This document shows, one piece after another, positions 47,655 to 56,507 of a stretch of DNA of 64,000 nt (position 1 is its first letter; each line of letters starts with the position of its first letter). The stretch lies in assembly GCA_905178155.1 (NCBI GenBank), contig CAJINV010000003.1, positions 6,105,985 through 6,169,984 on the forward strand, read 5' to 3'. The stretch is from Amoebophrya sp. A120 (Eukaryota > Sar > Dinophyceae > Syndiniales > Amoebophryaceae). The notes beneath the pieces are model-generated. The model was not told the origin of the DNA and ran no database searches. It saw nothing but the letters and a program-made list of their open reading frames with translations. Position numbers and translations under genes: made by a program.

Positions 47655-50600
47655 TCACTCATCTTTTGCAACCGTATTTGAGCCCACAGCTAGACTGAGC
47701 TCCAGAAGCCGACTGTATTCTCCTTGTAGTTTTTCTAGCTGAGCTTTGCGCGCAAGCTTTCGCTCTTCCTGCACTTCGATGTATTGTGCCAGGATGTTTT
47801 GGTTCTGCTGCGCTTCCTGAAGCTGGGGCAGCACGTCGTCGATGTACCTGTCGAGCAGGTTGGATACCTCGAGCAGATCGCTTGCAACCTGCCCCATCAT
47901 ATTTTGCTCCTTCTCTTTCACTTCATAGGCCGTCAGGAGCCCGGTCGGGTCCGCTCCCGCCCCGCCACCCGCGGCTTCATCGGTCGAGGTTCCATGCATA
48001 TCACCGAGGATCAACGTGCTTGTCTCCAGAGCCCAGTCTCGCCACTCCTGCGGGAGGAGAAGCCAGTACGGTGTGACTTCGTTCTTGATACTTTCTTCCT
48101 TGATCGCACGCGACATCATCCGTCGCGAGGCCGCACTCTTCCCGCCCGGGGACTTGTTGGACCGCTGATGATGCCCCCGTCCGGAGGTCGGAGACGGGGG
48201 TTTGTGTGGACGAGCGACGGTGGAAGCAGACGCAGCGCTTTGGTCCAGTTCTACTCTGGGGAGGTCCGCATTAACATCATCGAGGTCGAACCCCTCCCCC
48301 GCGGCCCCTCCGCTGTGGAGGTGCCCCCCCGTTCCCAAAGGGTCCAGGAGCTCCCGGGTATATTCCTTGTCGAAGTGCTGGAAATTCTTATCCATCACGG
48401 CAAAGAACACGTTCATGAGCAGGTAGTAGAAAAGCATTAGGAAGGGAAAGAAGAACACCGGGGCCATGGTGGGATCGGCGGCGGAGAGCAGCGAAAACGC
48501 GTAGTTGCCAAGAATCATCTCGTAAACCTCCAGCAATCCGTCGGACAAATTGGAGAACTCCTTGTGGTACCGCCCGAAAAACAGGTTCCCCGCGAGCACG
48601 AAGCCCCAGAAGATGACGAAGAAAAGCAGGAAAAACCAACTGATGTCCTTGAAACCCCCCGCGAGACTCTGAAAGATGACCGTCATGCGGCCGGCGGTTC
48701 GGAAGAATTTCAGAAGCCGGAAAAAGATGAAGACCACGTTCAGCGCAGCCGTGGCTACGAAGAGGTCCTGCTTCTTGGCCGCCTGAAAGAAAGCCGCCAT
48801 CACCTCGGCGTCGCTGCACCACCACCCGCTTTGGATGTCGCAGCCCTCCCAGGTGGGGTTTTCGTACTGCACGTACTGGGCAAGGAACGCATCGCTGGAG
48901 AACCGCATCCACAGCAGGATCGACGTGATGCTCAAGATGTAGGAAACGAGGTCCACGGTGTTGAAGAGGTCCATGCAGAAATGGTGGAGAAACGCCTGCA
49001 GCCCTGCTTTGAGATACTCAGTAATGCTGAGCCTAATCCCGTGAGTCGGATCCACTTCGGCAGCTGCTGCCTCGGCAAATTGTGGCGGTTTCGAAGATGT
49101 GGCCCCCCCATCTTCGTGCTCATCTTGCAATTTCACCAACTGGGGCTTGGGCGGCGCAACCGGAACGAAATTCGCGGGGTCGTCAAGGAGTCCCTCGTCG
49201 AACAGCTTTTCTGCGAGCAGCCGGTTCTTCTTCTCGACGAACTCAGCGTGCACCTCTACGCCCTCCTCGATTATGTAGTACGCCAGGTACACGAGATAGA
49301 TCATTTCGAGGAGGACCCGAATCACGTTGGCTGTTTTGTCAAACGTGTAGTACTGCACGGGAAGGGACTTCAGCGTGATGCGCTTCTCCACGCCGCCGCC
49401 GGGGGGAAAGGTGAAGCCGACAATGGCCAGGCTGAAAATCTGCAGCTGCGCGTTGAATACGAGAAATTCCACGACCAGGTTCGCCGTTTGCGCCGAGACG
49501 TAGTTCAGTTCCTCCATCTGTCGGGTGTCCCTGTCAAACAAACGCGCGTGCACACTGAGGCTGCGCACGAATGCGGACTGCTCGTTGAAGCCGGTCGTGA
49601 AATTGCCGAGCACCAGTCGCTGCCTCACGTCCACGACGTCCGCATATCAAAAGGAAAAACTCCCCCTCCCCATATCAAAACGAAGTTTCTGATGCTGGAT
49701 TTGCGTACACAAATCAGATTTGTCCTGCTGGAGAGGACTGCAGGCCTATACTAAGCCTGAGTAGAGAGGTTTTCTGCTAGGCGCTAAGCATGGCAAACGC
49801 CTAGGCTGTAGGGCCAACAGCATCACAAACCGCCTGCAGAATGTGGCGTAGCCTGTGTAGTTTCGGTCCTGCAAGACAGAGATGATTTGAGGGCACAAAT
49901 GAGCATTACAAATTTCCTGAGACGTGCCTTTTCGATATGGGGAGGGGGGATTTTTGCTTACGATACCGCAGCTTTTTTCACCTGGTCCGCGAATACATCC
50001 TCGGCCTGCACCGACAGGTCGCGGACCGTGCTAGTGCGCTGGTACAGCAAATCGCTGGGTAGTAGAGCGGCTGAAGTTGTTGATGTACTAGAAGAACTAC
50101 TCGCAGCACTTGCGCTTGCGGTAAGGTAGGGTGTTGCCTCCATGGGAAAAAGTCTCTGCGTGAGCCGGACAGGCTTTTGCCCCAAGACCACGTTCCAGTT
50201 GCGAATCACCAACTGCTTGCAGCCCCTCTCCCCGGGCTCGTTGCCTTCGCAAATGCCATCAATAGAGGTGTGATATCGGTCCAGGAACTTCGACGCGCTC
50301 GAAAGGTCGTCGCCGGGCAGCGACTCGCTGGACTCGAAGAGCGCGTACCGCAAGCCGGTGCGCAACCAGCGCAGGACGTCCGCGCGCGATTCGATACCGT
50401 CGAAAGTCGCGTACCGCTGCCCCGAGGTTGAGGACGGAAACGTGGCGTACCGCAACGCGTCCTTGATGGGCTCGCCGGCGTGAAAGGTGTCGCTCCGCTG
50501 CAGCTGCAGGTAGAGGATCACAAAGTAGAACACGACAAACAGTGCGTACAGCACTTTCGTTGTCAATCCATCCTCCTGCGGCTCCTCCTCCTCATCCTTC

Positions 50601-53600
50601 TCTTCGACGCCAAAGCCCAGGAACCGCTTAGCCTTGTCCGCCGCTGCGTGCACATTCGTGTGTGCCCTCAAAAAGACCGCCGACTTCCACCGGTTGAACT
50701 TGTCCTGCGCGCCAACCTCGCTCTCGTCGTCGTCGTCCTCCTCCCCCTGTTCCCCGGAACTCAGGTCGGACTGTCGTTTGAGCGCCTCGCGGGCCTCGGC
50801 GTCGTTGACGGCGTCGACGTTATGGATTGCAAATATGTCTGGGTCTGGAAGAGCACAACTTTGTCATGCACATTTTCCACGATCCATGATGTCTGTGATG
50901 TATGCCATAGCGTTACAGATTTTTTGGGCGCTGGCTTATCTATGCGCACCCAGCATGACAAATGCCCTCTCCGCGTGGTAGCCAAATTAATCTTTAGCAT
51001 CCAAATGCAGCATCACAAGTTTGGCTCTTCCAGACCCAGACATTTTTGCATTTGATGCACATACGCCGCGTTCAAAATCGCGTTATTCAAGTTGACGAGA
51101 ATGAAGTAGAAGAGAAGCATGAAGATGAGAAAAAATATCCTCGATCGCACCGGGTACTCCACGATGAGCAGATCGTACACGTCCACCTTCCCGCCCATCA
51201 TCTCGAACAGGGACACAAACGCGTCGCTCTGCGTGCCAAACTCCGTCAACCGGCTGCCGAACTGGATGTTCGAGAAGTTGACGAAGCCGAGGAACAAAAT
51301 CGTGCAAAAAAGCGTGAAGCACACGAGCGCGGTGGCCGACCGGGCAACCATGTCAATCAGGATGCGGACGCGGACGGAGGCGATCCGCAGGTAGGAGAGT
51401 AAGTTCACGTATTGGAAGAAGAACGCCAGCCCAGCGATGCGCTGGAACAACAGAAAGCTCGCCGCTTGCTTCTCGAACTTCTCCATCATGGCACTGAAGC
51501 CCGCGGCGTTCAGCGCATCAGTGGTCCCGGTGGCTACGGCGCTGCTCTGCTCGAAGGCGTTCAGGTCCGGGAGCGCCGAGTCCTGACTCTGGTAGGAGAT
51601 CCAGACGGTGTGCACGACGTAAAACAACACGATGTTGAGCAGCATCAGGTAATTCCAAACCGTCCACTTTTGGTTTCCTCCGCCGAACAGGACACGGACC
51701 GTCCACAGAATCAGCACCGCCAGGGTCATTTTGTCGTCCGCCTGGTACATACCGAGACCAATGTCCGTCGCGACGCTCTCGGCGTTGCCCGTGAGGTCCA
51801 GCGTGTCGAGCTGGTACTCGCAACTCACGCTCCCGGCGACGTTGAAGGTGAAGATCAGCTGCACCCAGGTGTGCAGCCGCAAATTCGGATTGTAACTTAC
51901 GAAGTCCACCGCAACCGTGCTGGTGTAGCGATCGATGAACTTATGAAGAGTGCACAGCAACCCCTGTGGCCCCTCATACATTGGTGCCATGCTACTTAAG
52001 AAAAGACTGCGCAGTCGAGTCAGGGGGTGCTATTTCGGTGTGTCATGTTGGGAAACTAAGGGCAGGGCGTCCCTTTGTAAAACAAAACTACAAACATGAA
52101 ACCGCATACCCGGTAAACTCTAAAACAGAAAATTGAACAACGCGATTTCTACCGAGAGACAACAACAGAAACTCCTGGGACGGCTGCGACGTGAGTTCTG
52201 TTGTTATCTGAGTAGGAATAGCTCTGTGCAATGATCGTGTCTTAGCACCGAGGGAACAGAAATAAAAAGTAAAAAAGCGTGAAGCAGCTAACTATGACAC
52301 AGTCCCACCTACTGAAAAAACCATCCTAAAGGTGGTATCTGGAATTTCTAGCAGGGAAAAACTTAGTGGTTTGGAAAATGGGGTTGCGATCGTGGTGCCA
52401 ACGTATTTCGGTGTGTCATGCAAAAATCTCTGCTCTGGTGTTGGTTGCGTCGTTGCTCATGCCTTTCAGATGAGGAGGCGAGGGCGACTTATGGCTGCAC
52501 TCGGATAGAACTGCCCGTCCTTCACGACCTCTTTGAGGACAAGCGCAAGCTGTTCTACCGCTGGCGTCTCACTGCTGGACCGTTGCGTCACCTCCACCAG
52601 TTGCACAAAGGCAAGCTGCTTCTTGCTCCCGTAGGGTAAAACCGCGTGCGACGTGCTGCGGTGAAACTGGTTCAAACTCGGCAGAAAGATGGTTCGTCCA
52701 TTGCTGACCAACGTCGGCGGCACCAGTTCCGAGGCATAGTTCGGCATCGTTGGGTAATACGGCGCGGAAAGCGTCAGGTCGTCTTTGCTGTAGGACCGAA
52801 ACTTGCAGTAGGAACAGACGTCGGAACCGGCGTTGGCGCAGTCTGACGGCACCAGCAGGCACCCGCAGTCGTACAGCCCGCACAAGCGCTTGCACGTATC
52901 CAGCGTCTCCCCGACCACCACGTGCGCTAGCTCCTTGCCCCCGATGCAGACCTTGTTCGGGAAGATGTTGAACTGCAGCTCCTGTTTGCCCGCATCACCG
53001 AACGAGGAACGGCGCCAACTGCGGTAGGCGCCGTAGTGCGTCAGATCGTCGAACTCCTCGGTTTCGTCGTGCACTGAGACCCCGGCCATGCTGCCCCAGA
53101 CCTCGGGCGCTAGAAGCTTGAAGTCCTTGTCTTCATTGGCCACCATCTTCATGCGTCGCGTCGATATTCGCAGGGGCGTGAGCACGCGGTTCGCGGCGCT
53201 GGGAGCCGTGACGGCTTTCGGGAGCGCTTCGGTGAAGAACGCCTCGACGTCCTCCAGGCTCTGTATGTTTTCCCATCGCCGCGAGAAGTATCCCCAGAAA
53301 AAAACCCATCCATATCCATTTTATGCATGACAAACAGTGGATTTTATTCTTATGCATGTTTTGCATGACAAATTGGATGTGGATGGGTGTTTTTTCCTGG
53401 ATAAGAAGCCGTGTTGGTCTACGTAGGTTGCGGCCTTGATAGATGTAGACCAGACCCGGTTCACCTCGTACGCGTCGCCTGTCCGGACGCGATTACTCAC
53501 ATAGTACAAGGGCCAGATCAAAAACGTGAGAACGTACAGAAGAAACTCAAACCCCGATAATCGCGCTGCTGCGTCCTGTTGTATGAAAGTTTGCCGCGCG

Positions 53601-53656
53601 AATCCCGGCCCGAGGATCCGTTGCCGGTACGGCTCCGTTCTGTCAATCATCACCAT
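47655..53656 (-). CDS. Tandem two-domain polycystin channel (two PKD channel domains in one chain), about 1600 aa
   Basis: Exons: 53656-53401, 53289 to about 52490, about 51994 to 51058, 50824-49967 and 49640-47655. Domain 1: TM1 (FEFLLYVLTFLIWPLYYVS), a polycystin-type extracellular domain with cysteine pairs, VDFVSYNPNLRLHTWVQLIF, then S3-S6 with pore FEMMGGKVDVYDLL and FYFILVNLNNAIL. Domain 2 repeats the plan: TM1 (VLYALFVVFYFVILYLQLQ), an ectodomain ending LVVEFLVFNAQLQIFSLAIV, S2-S6 with ILGNYAFSLLSAADP and FYYLLMNVFFAVMDKNF. A C-terminal coiled coil follows (LLDRYIDDVLPQLQEAQQNQ). Frame crosses three introner-like elements with consistent phase. The join over the 0.5 kb intron at about 52490-51994 is not resolved; if it were a gene boundary, domain 1 would be split. 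Confidence 0.82.
49644..49966. mobile_element. Introner-like element, family 4 (323 bp)
   Basis: Inverted ends share the core CCCCCTCCCCATATC (left ATATCAAAAGGAAAAACTCC; right, inverted, GTATCGTAAGCAAAAATCC). TSD CGC lies at 49641-49643 and 49967-49969. Removal with one TSD joins VKKAA to DVVDVRQ in frame in the two-domain polycystin. A GT-AG alternative (GTATCG ... GAGGCAG) is also in phase. Confidence 0.85.
50825..51054. mobile_element. Introner-like element, family 1 copy C (230 bp)
   Basis: Inverted ends ATATGTCTGGGTCTGGAAGA and AAATGTCTGGGTCTGGAAGA (cores). TSD ATG lies at 50822-50824 and 51055-51057. Exact excision joins NAAYV-H to NVDAVNDAEA in frame between the two channel domains. 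A GT-AG option (donor GTGCATCA, acceptor GACGCCGAG) also keeps frame and would drop eleven residues. Confidence 0.87.
52031..52420. repeat. 17 bp direct repeat, 373 bp apart, inside a polycystin intron
   Basis: TATTTCGGTGTGTCATG at 52031-52047 and again at 52404-52420, both within the unresolved intron of the two-domain polycystin. It includes the TGTCATG string typical of the introners. Confidence 0.7.
53292..53400. mobile_element. Introner-like element, family 3, very short (109 bp)
   Basis: Inverted ends CCAGAAAAAAACCCATCCAT and, inverted, CCAGGAAAAAACACCCATCC, followed on both sides by ATATCC/CATCC sequence, so most of the element folds into a hairpin. The flanking repeat is only AT. The interior has an in-frame TAA for the polycystin frame, so it must be removed. 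Exact excision gives GFLYFSRRWENIQ; a GT-AG alternative (donor GTAGACC, acceptor CATACAG) also keeps frame. Confidence 0.8.
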
Positions 53657-54279
53657 CTTCACGGATTCGTCTTTGCGCAAATAAATGGTCCTTCCGAAAA
53701 AGCCGCTCGCATTGGGATTGTGTTTGTGATTGTGTCTATGTCAAGCATGCATTGCATATATAGTGCCCCTGTCTCCTCTCAGCAGCACTTAGTTTCACCT
53801 TCTGAGTAGAAGCAACAGCGATCCTCGTCAGAACTTCACTCTTTGCTTCCTGGACAGCCTCATCACGATGGCGATCGTGTTCGTGTCACCGTGGATTACG
53901 ACCATAATTACCAGGAGACGGCATCTGTAATGGGACACGACCGCGTCTGCTCTCACTGCTCTTTTACACTCGGTCTTACAGAAGTAGCCGGCAGATTCAC
54001 GAGAAAATTGCCAGCCGCTTCAGCAAAATATCTTCAACGGATACCGTTCCTAGCTTTGTGGCTGGGCATCCACAGCTAAACATGCTAGCGGAGAATGGGC
54101 TAGGTAGTAAAGAAGAACACAAGGAGTCGTGCCGGCTGTCAGACGGACTGCTTCACTGTCGCTTCAGCCACTTTCAACATTTCTTGCGAGTGGATTGTCT
54201 TTAGCAGAGACGCCCTTGCGACCAAAACCTAGTAGCACATCGGCAGGCGGTCCTTAGGAACAACATCAGAGTGGTAGTT
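53657..54279. other. 0.6 kb intergenic, nothing recognised
   Basis: This contains the region upstream of the two-domain polycystin and downstream of the phosphatase-like gene. Confidence 0.45.
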
Positions 54280-55704
54280 TTATTCTTCAATCACCTCGAT
54301 TTGAACACCCTGATCTTCCTGCTCTTGTTCCTCCGATGAATGCATGGATGTCAAGTCTCCCGCATCGGTGGTTAGCGCTGCGTCTCGAAGGAGGTTCCGT
54401 GTCAAGTTGTTGGTTGCCGAGTTCGTTGCCGTCCGCACCGCATTCGTGTACGCTGCCGCAGTAGGCGATGGCAACGTACTGAGGTAAGCGAAGTGTGCGG
54501 AATGGACCTGGAAAGACGGGATCTTTTTCATGACGAAGGCTAAGGCGATGTTGAGCGACCAGGTGCGCTTCTGCTCCAAGTAATACCCCGTGACGGCAGC
54601 GGCAGCGCTGCTGTCCTCCGCACTCAACACAAGTAGCCGATCCGCATGCTGTTCAGCCTTTGGAACCTTCTCCAGCAGGTACTCGACACTCTGCGGGAGG
54701 GGCAGTGCGGTCGTGCTCAGGAACTTCTTCGCGTCCCGCAATTGCAGTGCGTGCTTCGCGTCCAATAGCAGGTCGACTAAGGCTTTCTGTCGCCGACACA
54801 CGTGCGCACATTCCGCAGCAACACTGGACACGACGAGCAACACCTCGGTGATGTTCATTGCCTCGACGACGTCGCAGAGATTTTCGATACTAGTCCGCGC
54901 TCGGTTCGGCATAGACGTTGCGTCTACTGAGCCCGAGGACACTTCATGTCGTGCAACCGCCGCTTCTAGTACTGGAGGCAGCTGCTGCTCCATGAGGTTT
55001 TCTTGAACAGCAGCCTCCTCTGGCGCAACCAGGTCTACGTTGTCGCTTGCGAAGAATCCCGATCCGGCGCAAAAAAAATGATTCGAAAAGGCAATCGGAA
55101 GTCGCAGGCTCTTAGTTCGCGCCTCGCAGGCGTGCTCGGGTTCCCGTTCCCCAGGGATGCTGTCAGTAGTGCGACGCAGCAGGAGCGGGAACTCCCGCAC
55201 ACAGTCCTCGAAAGAGATCTGATAAACCTCGTCGAAGTTGAACCGCGTTTGCAAAGCCACAACATTGTCACAGACATACACCAATGCGCGTCTTTTGACC
55301 TTTGTCGCCCTGTCTGCTCCTGATGAACCAGCCTCAGCCTCAAAAGCCGCCAAGACGTCGTCCAGCACGAGGTGGACCTGTAGGTCGTCGCCACTCTTTG
55401 CGCCGGAGGCCAGCGGAGCTTCTCCCTTGTTTGTCTCTGGGTACCCAACCCATCGAAAGCCCTTGATGTGCCCCGCGTCGAATGACTTCCGACTTCGTCG
55501 GAAGTCAACGAGGAAGTACTTCGTAGCGCTTGTCCCGGGAGGTAGCTGCAAGATGTTCCATAACTGTAGCGGCTTCATAATTTTCGCTCCCGTTGGAGGC
55601 TTACTCGGCCCAGAAGAAGTTGCACCCAGAGCCATTCCCGCATGCGACAGCAACAGACCGGCAGGGTTTGGGGCCCCGGCTCCCGAACCCATAGGCGCCA
55701 TCAT
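54280..55704 (-). CDS. Rhodanese plus catalytically dead dual-specificity phosphatase (STYXL1/MK-STYX-like), 474 aa
   Basis: Start ATG 55704 (MMAPMGSG), the first ATG of the frame. The N-terminal part has a rhodanese-like core, YFLVDFRRSRKSFDAGHIKG, followed by VYVCDNVVAL where an active-site loop would sit. The C-terminal part matches a DSP fold: LLVLSAEDSSAAAAVTGYYL then KRTWSLNIALAFVMKKIPSF, aligning with VLVHC..G.SRS.T....YLM and W.L..A...V...RP. In that alignment the catalytic Cys and the Arg of HCX5R are Ser and Ala, so hydrolysis is not expected. In animals the MK-STYX pseudophosphatase acts by binding partners (family knowledge). Single exon; the acidic C-terminus ends QIEVIEE. Confidence 0.75.
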   Translation of the reverse strand: MMAPMGSGAGAPNPAGLLLSHAGMALGATSSGPSKPPTGAKIMKPLQLWNILQLPPGTSATKYFLVDFRRSRKSFDAGHIKGFRWVGYPETNKGEAPLASGAKSGDDLQVHLVLDDVLAAFEAEAGSSGADRATKVKRRALVYVCDNVVALQTRFNFDEVYQISFEDCVREFPLLLRRTTDSIPGEREPEHACEARTKSLRLPIAFSNHFFCAGSGFFASDNVDLVAPEEAAVQENLMEQQLPPVLEAAVARHEVSSGSVDATSMPNRARTSIENLCDVVEAMNITEVLLVVSSVAAECAHVCRRQKALVDLLLDAKHALQLRDAKKFLSTTALPLPQSVEYLLEKVPKAEQHADRLLVLSAEDSSAAAAVTGYYLEQKRTWSLNIALAFVMKKIPSFQVHSAHFAYLSTLPSPTAAAYTNAVRTATNSATNNLTRNLLRDAALTTDAGDLTSMHSSEEQEQEDQGVQIEVIEE

Positions 55705-56507
55705 GGGTTTCAGAAAAACTAAAACAACAGCTGTGCTTCTCACAGACTCCTAGTTCGAATCAAACAATGCCATAAACTACAGAGATGCTTACGAATCACG
55801 TAACGAAAGCGATCCCTTGACGTGGATCTGGATGCTCTACGTATTTACAGATGTAGCCCTGTCCTTTCCATCAAGTTAGATATACACACTGAGTCGCTAC
55901 GTTTGTCTGTTTTTCCGCTCAACACAACTGACCACAAGAATTTTGCCTGAAAAGTACCGGGGACGCTGCAGGAGATGATGTCAAAAGGAGATGATAGGAG
56001 ATCGCTTTGCTATCTTTGACACAGTGGTTTTTCAAGCGTCCAATCGGCTCGATCTTCGCCAACAATCACAAAAGGGCAGTGGCACAACTACATATAGATA
56101 TCACTATCAGTCACATATCTACTTCACCGATGCTATTTGAATTACTTCAAATTCTAGCTACCAGTACCACCCAAGAAGCAAAATAATACTGAGCGGCACT
56201 GTAGCTCAGCTCGCGTGGACCGCCACACGAGGCCGAGCGGCAAGGAATGAACACTGTCGCGACTGCTAGCCATGTGATCGGGGCCCTGCCTCCACGCAAG
56301 GCCGAAGCCCTTCAAGATGGTCCGAGATGCCCCCTGTTCTCCAAATGCGAGCGACTGAAGAAGATCCTTGCGCCCGCCCACTCTGTAACCTACCAGATCG
56401 AGATGGATCCGGCCCCCAGCTGGTTGGTTGGATAATTCAGGCCCGGCGACCTGGATCAGAGCTGGGCCCAGCTTCGCGCGCTGACCTGAGTCAAAACGTG
56501 GCCCAGT
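55705..56507. other. 0.8 kb intergenic, nothing recognised
   Basis: The sequence between the phosphatase-like gene's start and the minisatellite. No supported gene. Confidence 0.45.

Noticed and set aside
48564-49754. Plus-strand ORF of 396 codons
   Set aside because: Complementary to the second channel domain of the two-domain polycystin; composition is the mirror of the real frame.
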